Source: Lachnospiraceae bacterium (GTDB lineage: Bacteria > Bacillota > Clostridia > Lachnospirales > Lachnospiraceae). From it: 64,000 nucleotides of DNA. Under the pieces are notes generated by a model, which had not been told where the DNA came from, made no database searches, and saw nothing but the letters and a program-made list of their open reading frames with translations. Where the stretch lies: positions 1 to 64,000 of the forward strand of contig JAFVAL010000020.1 in assembly GCA_017480565.1 (NCBI GenBank), read 5' to 3'. The position numbers and the translations under genes were made by a program. This document shows, in pieces, positions 34,785-43,824 of the stretch (within the stretch, counting starts at the first letter, position 1; each line of letters opens with the position of its first letter).

Positions 34785-35372
34785 GTGGACACACAATCCG
34801 TAATCGCCTATTTTGATGAGCAAGCTCCGGGATGGGACGCGAAGATGAAGAAGAACGATGCTGTCATCCATACGATCTGTGATCATGCTAAGATCACGGA
34901 AGGTCTCTCCGTCCTCGACGTTGCCTGCGGCACGGGTGTCATGATTCCCTACTATCTTAAGCGCCACGTCGCCTCCGTCATCGCGATCGACATCTCTCCC
35001 CGCATGGCAGAGATTGCCCGCGAAAAATTCCCAGAGAAAGAAGTGACGGTTCTTTGCGGTGATGTCGAAGTGGCTGACTTTGGGCGCACCTTTGATCGGA
35101 TTGTCGTATACAATGCCTGCCCGCACTTTCCAGATCCGGGCCAATTGGTCTCGCTCTTGTCTTCTCTTCTTGCGCCCGGTGGAATTCTTACCATCGCCCA
35201 TGGCTTCAGCCGCGAGACGATCAATGGCAGGCACAAAGGAGGCGCATCCCCGATCTCCAGGGGTCTGCTGCCCGCAGAGGAACTTGCACAGATCTTCTCA
35301 AAGTATCTTGAAGTAACCACGGTCATCGACGATGAAACTATGTACCAGGTTGTCGGCAGATGCGCCGATTAA
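34785..35372 (+). CDS. Class I SAM-dependent methyltransferase
   Basis: 195 residues, GTG start with GAGGT about eight bases upstream. Rossmann-fold methyltransferase: motif I VLDVACGTGVM, motif II acidic end IAIDISPRM, motif III CGDVEVADF, and motif IV region VVYNACPHFPDP. The C-terminal part, VVGRCAD at the end, is short. Substrate unknown; the family contains enzymes for small molecules and quinones. It is transcribed away from infC and converges on a lipoprotein gene, only 3 bp separating the stops. Confidence 0.85.
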   Translation: MDTQSVIAYFDEQAPGWDAKMKKNDAVIHTICDHAKITEGLSVLDVACGTGVMIPYYLKRHVASVIAIDISPRMAEIAREKFPEKEVTVLCGDVEVADFGRTFDRIVVYNACPHFPDPGQLVSLLSSLLAPGGILTIAHGFSRETINGRHKGGASPISRGLLPAEELAQIFSKYLEVTTVIDDETMYQVVGRCAD

Positions 35373-35375
35373 CGC

Positions 35376-35816
35376 TTACTCCCAGTATTCATAGTCGAGA
35401 CTCTGGATGTAATCCGGGGTCTCGATTTCTTTCTCTAATGTGTCAATGGCCCGCAGAAACGTCGGCTGACTCATAAATCCCTGATCACGCATCACCAGAT
35501 AATTCATTTCAGGATCTGCCTTCAGAGAATACACCAGCACATCCTTTAACTCTTCTTCATCTTGTACCACAAATCCAAGACATTTGCTCAGATCCCGGTC
35601 ATTTAGCGATGTTTTCAGCGTTCCATAAGGAAGATAGGTTCTTCCCTCGTAGTCAAATACCCGGTAACCATCCTCCGCATTCTCCGGATTGATGAAATCA
35701 TAGGTCACAAACTTCACCGGATTCTCCGGAAGCTCTAACTCTCGATTCTTCCCACAGCCTGCCATCACCAGTATCGCAAAGACCAGGATCCATAACCACT
35801 TCTTCTTTCTGTTCAT
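35376..35816 (-). CDS. Small lipoprotein of unknown function
   Basis: 146 residues from ATG 35814-35816 (MNRKKKWLWILVFAILVMAGCGK). The N-terminus is a lipoprotein signal with lipobox VMAGC, cysteine near residue 21. The mature part (about 125 residues) is acidic, with segments YRVFDYEGRTYLPYGTL and KCLGFVVQDEEELKDVLV, and has no recognised domain. It would be anchored outside the cytoplasmic membrane. Confidence 0.75.
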   Translation of the reverse strand: MNRKKKWLWILVFAILVMAGCGKNRELELPENPVKFVTYDFINPENAEDGYRVFDYEGRTYLPYGTLKTSLNDRDLSKCLGFVVQDEEELKDVLVYSLKADPEMNYLVMRDQGFMSQPTFLRAIDTLEKEIETPDYIQSLDYEYWE

Positions 35817-35958
35817 ATACAAAGTCCACCTTTCTTTTGCTCTGAATGCACATTGTGTTTCATCTCGCAATGAAAGTATACCAAAGAGATCTTCCCCATC
35901 TCAATGAAGAACTCCTTAAGAAAAAGTGAGCATCTTATGATTGCTTCACATGGCTCTG

Positions 35959-36189
35959 AGACCCTACATAAGGAGATATGTCATCCAGGATCTTGATTTC
36001 GAAAAATACAAGTCGCAAAAAAGATCCTATAATGGCTTTCACTCCTTCCAGGGTCTCTATAATCTCAGTCTAGCACAAAATTTAAGACCCCGAGAAAGCC
36101 AGTTCGCCTCTCAGGGTCTCCATCATCCAATCTTATCAAAAAACCAAGATCCTAGAATAACTCATCCGCCTCTCAGGGTCTCCATCATC
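35959..36189. repeat. Four-unit tandem repeat of 62-63 bp with inverted-repeat cores
   Basis: Four units start at 35959, 36022, 36085 and 36147, each with an AGAYCCY half and, 15-22 bases later, an AGGRTCT half that can pair with it. The last two units share an identical 23-base stretch (36105-36127 and 36167-36189). The array fills the 375-bp gap between the lipoprotein start and the hydrolase stop. The minus strand has T-rich stretches after several units, so it may include terminators for the hydrolase gene. Confidence 0.6.
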
Positions 36190-36191
36190 TT

Positions 36192-38204
36192 TTACAGGAA
36201 GCTCGATCCTCCGGTCACAATCCAGCATGCCAGGATGCCTGCGATAAAGCCGCCGACATACACATTTCCGGTCTTGCGGTAGCAGAACGTGTCGATCAGC
36301 GAATATACCACAATCTGCGGGAGCAGCAAGATCATCAAGGACATGAATGGTCCGCCAAATGTACTTCCAAAGAGCAAGTCCGCGCCAGGTCCGATGTTGG
36401 CGAAGAACGGGATGTATTCGATCGCAACGATCAGCAGGATGCCTCCGGTCATCACCAGGCAGCTTCTCCACCAAGTTCCTAAGAAGCCCTTAAATCCAGG
36501 CTCATAGGTGGCTTTTGTACGCAGATTTGCAAATGCTTTCGAGTTCGCCACCAGGAAGTAAAGGACAAAGATCCACAGATACACAAAGAATTGTCCAATT
36601 CTCATGCCATTAAATGTCGCAAACATCGGCCAGATGATGCGCAGATCCAGCATAAAGAGCGCATCTACGATCGCGACGAAGCAGTAAACCAAAGCTGCCA
36701 TGAGAATTGCGACAAGGCCAGCCTTTCCAACGAGCTGCCAATCGATCCGATCCGGTTTTGTCTGGGAAGAAAGTCCTCTGTCGTACCAGGAGTCCACTTT
36801 TCCTTTCTTCTTTGCCTTCGCCATTCCGACCAGCATGATCGGCACGCTAAACAAAAGCACGAACAGATACCAGATCATCAGGCCACCGCCGATCGTCATC
36901 CGGAAAATGTTGTCGGGGAACGGCACAAGTGCGTGGCCAAGCTGTGTTGCAAATGGATAAAAGACACCTGCAATCAGGATGGCAGTCAAAGCAGAACCAA
37001 ACCATTTCCCACGCGGATAGATCCCGGCGCGGCTTGGAAGCGGCTGTTTTACATAAGCGAAGAACGGAATGTCAAGCAGAATCACCATAAACGCCAGCAT
37101 CGCCATGAGCACAAGCAACAATGCCGCAAGATTGAGCCATTCCTTGCCCATCGCGATTTGATCATTGGAAGCGAGACCACTCTTTACACCCAGTGCGTCC
37201 TCAAACCAATCGATCGCCGCCGCAAGGCCATTGGCGTCATGGGTGGTCAAACGATGGTTGGTGTAGAGCAGTTCAATGCGCCTTGCGGATCCGTCTGTGA
37301 AGCTTCCAAATGTCGTATTCCACGCTGCTTTATCAGCCGTCGTTCCCAAAAACTCTGTCCGCAGATCTGACTTTAACAGGTCGTCGCTAACCGTGTTCTC
37401 ATAATCGCGGAAATAGCTGAATTCATCGTACTTCGCCTGCAGCAAAAGCACGTTGTTAAAATAAATCTTGCTGTTATCGTAAACAGAATTGCGGAACAGT
37501 TCGCCACACTGGAGCACCGTCGCCTTCGGCGTGATGTCGTTGCCCGCCGCATCAGTAGCCCCCGCGTAAGCCGCAGAAACGGACCAGGACGCCCACGTAC
37601 CCATCGAGTGACCGCTCACGCCAAGACGTGTCGCGTCTACATTTGGCAGTGCCGCAAGCCATGCATATGCCTCGATACCGCCCTCGGCACTATTCTTGAT
37701 GGAATTGCCTGCATCGTCTTTGGAATAGATGTCATTGAAGAAGCTTAAGTTCGAGAAGTTCATCATGATCTTATAACGAACTGTGCCGCCGATCTTCTTA
37801 AACGTCCCGTCGGCCTCGCTCTCCTCACCGAAATTCACCGATACTTTCTTGTTAACCCAGCCTCTTTCGATCAGGCCAGGCACCGTCTTGCCATGGCCAA
37901 ATTCATCGATTGCGAGCACCACCATCCCACGTCTGGCAAGCTCGATTGCGTAAGCCGCGCAGGTCTCGTGATCGTTCTGATAGCCGTGCAGCAACAGTAC
38001 ACCAGGCGCAGGGTTTGCCTCAGTCGCTGTCACCGGTGTATAGAGTTTGTAGTTTAAGTCTCCGTCCGGTGATGCGATGATGCCTTCCGTCACATCAATT
38101 TTGCCGCTCGCTGTCTGAACCTGATTCGCTCCTACCATGCAGAGCATCGCTGCAATCAGAAGAACCACAAGCCAGACAGACGCTTTCTTCTGTCTCTTTG
38201 TCAT
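36192..38204 (-). CDS. Alpha/beta-hydrolase fused to a polytopic membrane domain
   Basis: 670 residues from ATG 38202-38204, chosen because GGAGG is eight bases upstream. A membrane anchor (about 10-28) is followed by an alpha/beta-hydrolase domain (about 45-340) with the oxyanion motif LLLHGYQNDHE and nucleophile motif GVSGHSMGTWAS (Ser near 190); YDEF and TNHRLTTHD likely supply Asp and His. The C-terminal half has about eight membrane helices. The catalytic domain is probably outside the membrane. Divergent from a FadR-type regulator whose operator overlaps this promoter region. Substrate unknown. Confidence 0.75.
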   Translation of the reverse strand: MTKRQKKASVWLVVLLIAAMLCMVGANQVQTASGKIDVTEGIIASPDGDLNYKLYTPVTATEANPAPGVLLLHGYQNDHETCAAYAIELARRGMVVLAIDEFGHGKTVPGLIERGWVNKKVSVNFGEESEADGTFKKIGGTVRYKIMMNFSNLSFFNDIYSKDDAGNSIKNSAEGGIEAYAWLAALPNVDATRLGVSGHSMGTWASWSVSAAYAGATDAAGNDITPKATVLQCGELFRNSVYDNSKIYFNNVLLLQAKYDEFSYFRDYENTVSDDLLKSDLRTEFLGTTADKAAWNTTFGSFTDGSARRIELLYTNHRLTTHDANGLAAAIDWFEDALGVKSGLASNDQIAMGKEWLNLAALLLVLMAMLAFMVILLDIPFFAYVKQPLPSRAGIYPRGKWFGSALTAILIAGVFYPFATQLGHALVPFPDNIFRMTIGGGLMIWYLFVLLFSVPIMLVGMAKAKKKGKVDSWYDRGLSSQTKPDRIDWQLVGKAGLVAILMAALVYCFVAIVDALFMLDLRIIWPMFATFNGMRIGQFFVYLWIFVLYFLVANSKAFANLRTKATYEPGFKGFLGTWWRSCLVMTGGILLIVAIEYIPFFANIGPGADLLFGSTFGGPFMSLMILLLPQIVVYSLIDTFCYRKTGNVYVGGFIAGILACWIVTGGSSFL

Positions 38205-38250
38205 AGTCATTTCCTCCCTTTGGAAAATCTGTTGAATTGTATTACGTTCT

Positions 38251-38267
38251 ATCTGGTCAGACCAGAT
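38251..38267. promoter_or_regulatory. GntR/FadR-type operator 1
   Basis: A perfect 17-base palindrome ATCTGGTCAGACCAGAT with core TGGTCAGACCA (38253-38263), the consensus form TGGTnnGACCA known for FadR-family regulators. It lies about 50 bases before the hydrolase gene, near its minus-strand promoter region, and would repress it. Confidence 0.75.
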
Positions 38268-38315
38268 TTGTTGTCTTTACCATAACACGAGAGGCAAAGA
38301 AAGTCAAGAATCTTC

Positions 38316-38344
38316 TTGCAAATGTACCCGTTTCGTTGTATACT
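38316..38344 (+). promoter_or_regulatory. Promoter of the GntR regulator gene
   Basis: TTGCAA (38316-38321), 17-base spacer, TATACT (38339-38344). The second operator lies just downstream of the expected start of transcription. Confidence 0.65.
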
Positions 38345-38360
38345 GAAGCAAGGGTCTGGT

Positions 38361-38375
38361 TCTGGTCAGACCACA
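38361..38375. promoter_or_regulatory. GntR/FadR-type operator 2
   Basis: TCTGGTCAGACCACA with the same core TGGTCAGACCA (38363-38373) as operator 1. It lies between the regulator promoter and its start codon, which suggests autoregulation. Confidence 0.7.
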
Positions 38376-38396
38376 AATCAGATGGAGTATGATGAT

Positions 38397-39140
38397 ATGG
38401 ATTTTTCGGAGATTGTCGCGCCGACCATCAAGGAACTATTTGTGCGGCGCATGGAAGATATGATTTTATCCGGGGAACTCCTCTGCGGCGACCAGCTGCC
38501 GAGTGAACGAGAACTTGCCGAACAGATGAAGATCAGTAAGACCGCCGTGCATTCCGGCATCACCGATATGGTACGGAAGGGCTTTTTAACTGTGGTGCCC
38601 CGCGTGGGCATCTTTGTCGCAGACTATGCCCAGACCGGGACGCTTGAGACGCTCTCTTCGATCATGCAGCACAACGGTGGAAAGTTAGATGAGCGCAACG
38701 CGCATTCTGTGCTGGAGATCCGCTATGCGCTGGAATCAGTCGCTTTAAAGCACGTGATCGAAAGCCGTGACCCTGAAGTGCTCTCTCGCCTTGCCGCGCT
38801 CCGCGACGAAGCCATCGCTGCGCCGGAGCAGATCAAGCCGCCGATGCTCTACTCTGCCCTGGCCGAGATCTACTTTAAGTTTCACCATTACATTTGCGCG
38901 GCATCCGGCAACACGATCGCCCCGATGATCATGAATGCCTTTCAGCCTGTCGCATTAAGCTTCTGGGCGAACTCTGCCCGCGCTTTAGGCATCACAGAAA
39001 GTGTGGGGCGTCTTAGTCGGCTTTATGACTATATTGAGGCGGGTGATCTTGAGAAAGCCATCTCCCACCTGGAATGGATCTCCACGACCTCCGATGAAAT
39101 TGTCCGCGACCCCGCGCCGCAGAAAGGAGCGTCAGATTGA
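38397..39140 (+). CDS. GntR-family regulator, FadR/FCD type
   Basis: 247 residues from ATG 38397 (MDFSEIVAPTIKELFV), chosen for GGAG nine bases upstream; the frame extends further through operator 2. The winged helix is at about 10-75 (GDQLPSERELAEQMKISKTA, GFLTVVPRVGIFV). The C-terminal helical FCD domain (about 95-230) has the Arg/His-rich ligand and metal region LEIRYALESVALKH and FHHYICAASGN. It likely represses the divergent hydrolase and itself through the two TGGTCAGACCA sites, released by an unknown acid. The stop overlaps the dus start. Confidence 0.88.
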   Translation: MDFSEIVAPTIKELFVRRMEDMILSGELLCGDQLPSERELAEQMKISKTAVHSGITDMVRKGFLTVVPRVGIFVADYAQTGTLETLSSIMQHNGGKLDERNAHSVLEIRYALESVALKHVIESRDPEVLSRLAALRDEAIAAPEQIKPPMLYSALAEIYFKFHHYICAASGNTIAPMIMNAFQPVALSFWANSARALGITESVGRLSRLYDYIEAGDLEKAISHLEWISTTSDEIVRDPAPQKGASD

Positions 39141-40096
39141 GTGCGATTGATTCCATGACCCTGTCCATGGCACCGATGGAAGGCATCACGCGCTATCTCT
39201 TCCGCAATGCGCAGGCCGAGGTTTTCGGTGGCTTTGACAAGTATTACACGCCTTTTCTCTCACCAAACATGCATCATCATTTCCGGCACCGCGAGAGCGA
39301 TGATATCGACCCGAAGAACAACGCAGGACTCACCGTCATCCCGCAGATCATGACCAACGTGCCAGAGGACTTTCTCTGGGCTGCTTGGGAATGTGCGCAT
39401 CTGGGCTATCCCGAGGTCAATTTAAATCTCGGCTGCCCCGCTGCGACCGTTGCGAGAAAGACCAAAGGTTCCGGTTTTCTGACCGATCTGCCGCGCCTGG
39501 AACGGTTTCTCGACGCGATCTTTAGCGAGACGCCTGTGGATATCTCGATCAAAACCCGGCTTGGCTGGGCGGATCCCGCGGAATTTGATAAGGTCCTAAA
39601 GCTATACGAACAGTTTCCGGTCAAGGAACTGATTGTACATGCCAGGGTTCGCGAGGAATTTTATGAAGGTGAGGCGCACCGAGACATTTATGAACATGCA
39701 CTTTTAGAAACTTCACTTCCACTCGCGTATAACGGAGACATTTTCACCAAAGAAGATGCCCTAACCTTTGCTGAAATGAATCCGCGCACCACGCAGCTGA
39801 TGATCGGCCGGGGCATGCTTAGAAACCCTGCCATCGCCAGAGAAATTCGCGGCGGTTCCCCGATGACCAACGCAGAACTGCGCGAATTTTATCAGCGTGT
39901 TCACGACGGGTATCTCGCGGTCATGGAAAATGAAACCCACGTCCTCTTTAAATGCAAAGAGCTCTGGACATACCTCATCACTCAGTTCCCTGAGGAGAAA
40001 AAGGCTGCCAAAGCTCTGAAAAAGGCAAATAAACTCGCTGCATTTGACGCAGTGGTCGAGGAGCTTCTTACTTCAGCTCCTCTGTCTCATAGATAA
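39137..40096 (+). CDS. tRNA-dihydrouridine synthase family protein
   Basis: 319 residues from TTG 39137, overlapping the regulator stop by four bases (TTGA), with AAGGAG seven bases upstream. Flavin TIM barrel with MAPMEGITRYLFRN, the catalytic NLGCPAATVARKTKGSGFL (Cys in GCP), the Lys-Thr-Arg of SIKTRLGW, HAR and YNGDIFT, and MIGRGMLRNP. It reduces uridines in tRNA D-loops using NADPH. Which position it modifies is unclear. Its last 29 bases overlap the convergent lipoprotein gene. Confidence 0.9.
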   Translation: MSAIDSMTLSMAPMEGITRYLFRNAQAEVFGGFDKYYTPFLSPNMHHHFRHRESDDIDPKNNAGLTVIPQIMTNVPEDFLWAAWECAHLGYPEVNLNLGCPAATVARKTKGSGFLTDLPRLERFLDAIFSETPVDISIKTRLGWADPAEFDKVLKLYEQFPVKELIVHARVREEFYEGEAHRDIYEHALLETSLPLAYNGDIFTKEDALTFAEMNPRTTQLMIGRGMLRNPAIAREIRGGSPMTNAELREFYQRVHDGYLAVMENETHVLFKCKELWTYLITQFPEEKKAAKALKKANKLAAFDAVVEELLTSAPLSHR

Positions 40097-41489
40097 AACG
40101 AACTTCTTCACTCTCTACGCCGGGATAGCGATACTGCTGCCCGGCTTCTTTTACGGCCCGAAGCCTTGTAATCACTGTCTTCATGCCTGGGCCTGCCTTT
40201 TCGGTGAGTTCCTTCAGGCCGTCTTCGGTAAAGTCATTCACCGCATCCTCAAGCTCGGATGCCGCGGAAGTGAGCGAACTCAGTCCTTTCTTGACATCAC
40301 TTCCGGAGGACTTTAACTGCTTCGCACCAGAAGCCAGCTGTGCCAAACCGGAGGATAAGGAGGATACCCCTTCTGTGTAGCTGGAGATCCCGGAAGAAAG
40401 CTGTTTGCTTCCCTCAGAAAGCGAAGAACCGGCGGAAGATAACTGTGCGGCGATCTGTTTTGCCTGCGCAATCATTTGTGCCTGTGCCTGTGCCTGCGGA
40501 TCTTCACTGTCCGCATCGACCGGTATCTGTGACAACAGCTCCGAAAGACTGTCGAGCCCGGAACTAAGGGACGAGGCACCGCTCGCGATCCCATCCGCAC
40601 CATCTTTGAGTGCACTCCCGTTTTCTTCCAGGGTCTTCGCACCACTCGCCGCAGAACTGAGTCCGTCTGCGACCTTGCCGGCGCCGTCCACATAAGACGA
40701 GACACCGGATTTCACTTTCTTTGCGGCACTGGAGAATTCTCCGGCGCCGTCCTTTAATTCATCCGTCGCATCTTCCAGATCATCCAGCCCTTTGGCGAGA
40801 TCTTCCATGTCTTTTAAGTCTTCCTCTTCTAACTCCGAAAGATCCAACACTTGTACCACGGTCGCGGTAAAGGAAAGAGTAAAGTCTGTGACATCTGCAT
40901 CCACGGTAAATGACTCCGCCAGATCCATCTCTTTTGTGGTCTCCCAATCGGCAAGCTTTAGGCTTTCTGAAAGGCCGGGATAGACCGTTCCGACCGCCAT
41001 CTTCTCCTCTCCGATTGCATAGATTTCTCCGTTCTCGGTGGTGACGTTAGAAAACACTTCTTCGTCGAGTAAAAGCAAGGTCATGGCCATCAATGGCGCG
41101 CATACTCGGACAGACTCTTCCCCGACTGTCGCTTCGTAGGAGGTCAGATTTTCATAGTCAAAGTGCATCGTCAGATGGCCGCTCCTGCCGGCCAGTTCTT
41201 CCGGAGAGATCGCTTCGCCATCCAGCGCATAACTCACCTTCAGTGCCAGTGGAAGGTCCTCTCCCTCCTCACGCACCGTGCCATCCATATTTGCATGCAC
41301 ATAGACGAGGTCGTCGTCCTCGATCTCCACGCTGGGTGCAGGTGCCTTTGTGGTTGTCTCTCTTTCTACTGTTGTAGACTCGTCTGTTTTTGCCTCTTCT
41401 TTCCCACATCCGACAAAACAGATCACAATAATCAAGGCTAGAACAGCGAGCCATCTCATCTGTTTTCTTTTCCACATTTCCTTGTTCAT
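40068..41489 (-). CDS. Lipoprotein with YhgE-like Ser/Gly repeat region
   Basis: 473 residues from ATG 41487-41489 (MNKEMWKRKQMRWLA), GGAG eight bases upstream. Lipoprotein signal with lipobox CFVGC (Cys near 28), a Thr-rich linker, a beta-rich domain (about 55-220), then a long repeat region (about 225-440) built of units like LSSGLxQLASGAKQL and LKDGADGIASGASSL. That pattern is known from YhgE/Pip-type membrane proteins and their SipA-like extracellular parts. It is anchored outside the membrane and encoded 4 bp after a MacB-like permease, so it may be the extracytoplasmic partner of that ABC system. No secretion cargo is visible. Confidence 0.7.
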   Translation of the reverse strand: MNKEMWKRKQMRWLAVLALIIVICFVGCGKEEAKTDESTTVERETTTKAPAPSVEIEDDDLVYVHANMDGTVREEGEDLPLALKVSYALDGEAISPEELAGRSGHLTMHFDYENLTSYEATVGEESVRVCAPLMAMTLLLLDEEVFSNVTTENGEIYAIGEEKMAVGTVYPGLSESLKLADWETTKEMDLAESFTVDADVTDFTLSFTATVVQVLDLSELEEEDLKDMEDLAKGLDDLEDATDELKDGAGEFSSAAKKVKSGVSSYVDGAGKVADGLSSAASGAKTLEENGSALKDGADGIASGASSLSSGLDSLSELLSQIPVDADSEDPQAQAQAQMIAQAKQIAAQLSSAGSSLSEGSKQLSSGISSYTEGVSSLSSGLAQLASGAKQLKSSGSDVKKGLSSLTSAASELEDAVNDFTEDGLKELTEKAGPGMKTVITRLRAVKEAGQQYRYPGVESEEVRFIYETEELK

Positions 41490-41493
41490 CGCT

Positions 41494-43824
41494 CTACTCC
41501 ACATTCTTCAAAGCCAGATCCATCGGAATCTTCTTGATGCGCCGCATCTCGATCAGCGCGACCAAGGCGTACGACAAAAGTCCCATGACAAATGCTTCCA
41601 CGTACAGCCAGTTCGGGATCGTAAGCGGCAGCCATCCGCTGATCATCTCCAGCATCATCACATAAAACAGTTCCATCAAAACCACCTTCACGAGCGGAAT
41701 GCTCACCAGCAGAGAAATCACGACCATGATCGAGGTCGAATGCAGATACAGTCCGCGGATTTCACCGCCCCGGTAGCCCAAAATCTTGGTCATTGAAATC
41801 GACTGTGCATTCTTTTCAATGATGATCTTTGAGAGCAGATACATCAGGATCAGAAAAATGATCACGGCAAACACATTAACCATATCCATCATGCTGCCCA
41901 TCGAGTGCTGCAGCTGTCTGGTGACCTTCGTCATCGCATTTAAATCCACAACCGTGGACAGATAATCCTCGCTGATATCGGTGATTGGAGAATTCGAAAA
42001 GTATCCGCAGAAGAAGTCCTTCTCCTGATCAAAGATCTCATTGAGCTTCTCTCTGCTCATGAAAAATGCAACCGATCCTTCATATTCGCTCACACCGTCG
42101 ATCGTGAAGGTATAGGTTGTATCTTCATAGGCCTCCTTCATGGTAAAGGTATCGCCCGCGCCGATCCGGTATTTATCCGCCATTAATTTGGAGATCAAGA
42201 TCTTTCCGTCAGACAGATCGTCCTTCACATACTGACTGCCCGGCTCGATCCCGTAGAGCGTGATGCTCTCTTCTCTCGCCACATCGCCGAGCGTTTTTAA
42301 CGTCCAGGCAGAAAACTTCTCTGCGTCCGGATTGTCCGTCTCCACCTCGTGCATAAACATCGCTGCCTGCACAAGGCTCTCCAACTTTTTATTCTCATCC
42401 GTCGCGGAAATGGGTGCATTTAACAGATACTGATAATCAGAAATCATCGTATCCTGAATCCGGTCTTGATAATTATTTAAAAGCACCGGAAGCCCCAGGC
42501 CGAAAAGCAAAAGCACATCTGCAAATAGGATTCCGATCCAGAGCACCAGATAATTGGGTACATTTTGCAAAATGACCCGCAGCCGGAACCTTGCAAAAAA
42601 AGGCAGCTTTCCAGAAAGAGGAATCGCTTTTTTCTTTTTCTTGCGGCTTAAATCTTTTCGCAGAAAACGAATCGGTGAAAGCCGCAGTGCGCGGTTTAAC
42701 AAAAAGTAATTGATGATCACCGTGATGACCAGAGGGATCACTGTCGTCTGCACAAAGGCAGACACACTCCACACCGTCTCATAAGTGGGCAGACTGTAGC
42801 TGTTATAATACATAAAAACACAAACGTCTTTCAGCCACGTATAGCCGAGGACATTTCCCACAATGGCCGCTGCGAGCGTCACAATCGTGGGCATCGCCAT
42901 ATAGTGTCTGACCAGTTCTGCCTTCGTATAGCCGGACGCGCGTAGCGTACCGATCACCGTTGCCTCCTGCGCGATTGTATTGCTTGTCGTGATCGCAAAG
43001 ACAAAGGCAATGATGATGATAATGATGTAGAGCAGCACGATCATCATGATCCGGTCACTTCCCAGATCGTCGCCCGTGAAATGAATCGCCTGGTTGATGT
43101 AGCCCGGAACGAACCGTTCAAGCTTCGTGATCTTTGCCATCTGCTTCATCAGTTCCTCGGATACCACCTTTTCCGTCGCAGCGTCTACAGGCTTCTCGTC
43201 ATACTTCCAGGCATAGTTATAAGACATGCCTCGAACCGGATACTGATCGTATGCCTCTTTCGCGACCACCGCAACACCGAACGTCAGCGCATCAAACATG
43301 GTATCGTTGTTGCTCTCAAACATCGTGCTGTAATCCGAAAGCGCGACCAGTCCCGAGATCGTATACACCTTTCCGGTGCCATCTACCGTGATCGTATCCC
43401 CCACGGTCAGATGATTGTTGTCCGCAAACATGCGGTCGACCGCGATCTCATTTTCCCCGACCGGGAGAGCTCCCTGCATCAGACAAACGAGGTTTACTTC
43501 ATCTCGGATCTTAAAAATGCGCAGTCTGCTGCCGGTGGTTAACCTCTGTTCAAAATAAAACTGATCGTAGAGCTTGATGCCAAGCGCTTCGATCTCGTTC
43601 CTCTGCTCATCGTCAAGACGTTTCTTCGAGGAAAAATTTCCATCTTCAATGTTGTACTTCTCAAAGCTTTCATCGTACGCCTTGATCATGCTCTCCCCTG
43701 CCACCAGAAATCCGGAGATGAAGCCGATCGAAAGCACGAGGAGAAGAAAGATCACCAGATACTTACCGAATTCGGTCTTCAAATCCCGCGGCAGGCGTTT
43801 TCTCAGCGGGTTCCTCATTACCAT
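41494..43824 (-). CDS. FtsX/MacB-like ABC transporter permease
   Basis: 776 residues, start ATG 43822-43824 with GGAGG seven bases upstream; it overlaps the ATPase gene by seven bases. One helix near the N-terminus, a large extracytoplasmic domain (about 50-255), three helices with the FtsX pattern (GTLRASGYTKAELVRHYM), another helix and external domain, and a second FtsX block (KILGYRGGEIRGLYL) at the C-terminus. This is a double FtsX arrangement as in lantibiotic-defence or macrolide-type mechanotransmission permeases. It works with the ATPase encoded upstream; function may be peptide or lipoprotein handling at the envelope. Confidence 0.88.
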   Translation of the reverse strand: MVMRNPLRKRLPRDLKTEFGKYLVIFLLLVLSIGFISGFLVAGESMIKAYDESFEKYNIEDGNFSSKKRLDDEQRNEIEALGIKLYDQFYFEQRLTTGSRLRIFKIRDEVNLVCLMQGALPVGENEIAVDRMFADNNHLTVGDTITVDGTGKVYTISGLVALSDYSTMFESNNDTMFDALTFGVAVVAKEAYDQYPVRGMSYNYAWKYDEKPVDAATEKVVSEELMKQMAKITKLERFVPGYINQAIHFTGDDLGSDRIMMIVLLYIIIIIIAFVFAITTSNTIAQEATVIGTLRASGYTKAELVRHYMAMPTIVTLAAAIVGNVLGYTWLKDVCVFMYYNSYSLPTYETVWSVSAFVQTTVIPLVITVIINYFLLNRALRLSPIRFLRKDLSRKKKKKAIPLSGKLPFFARFRLRVILQNVPNYLVLWIGILFADVLLLFGLGLPVLLNNYQDRIQDTMISDYQYLLNAPISATDENKKLESLVQAAMFMHEVETDNPDAEKFSAWTLKTLGDVAREESITLYGIEPGSQYVKDDLSDGKILISKLMADKYRIGAGDTFTMKEAYEDTTYTFTIDGVSEYEGSVAFFMSREKLNEIFDQEKDFFCGYFSNSPITDISEDYLSTVVDLNAMTKVTRQLQHSMGSMMDMVNVFAVIIFLILMYLLSKIIIEKNAQSISMTKILGYRGGEIRGLYLHSTSIMVVISLLVSIPLVKVVLMELFYVMMLEMISGWLPLTIPNWLYVEAFVMGLLSYALVALIEMRRIKKIPMDLALKNVE

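Noticed and set aside
35959..36189. Possible CRISPR array
   Set aside because: Only four degenerate units, inverted-repeat cores, no constant spacers and no cas genes.
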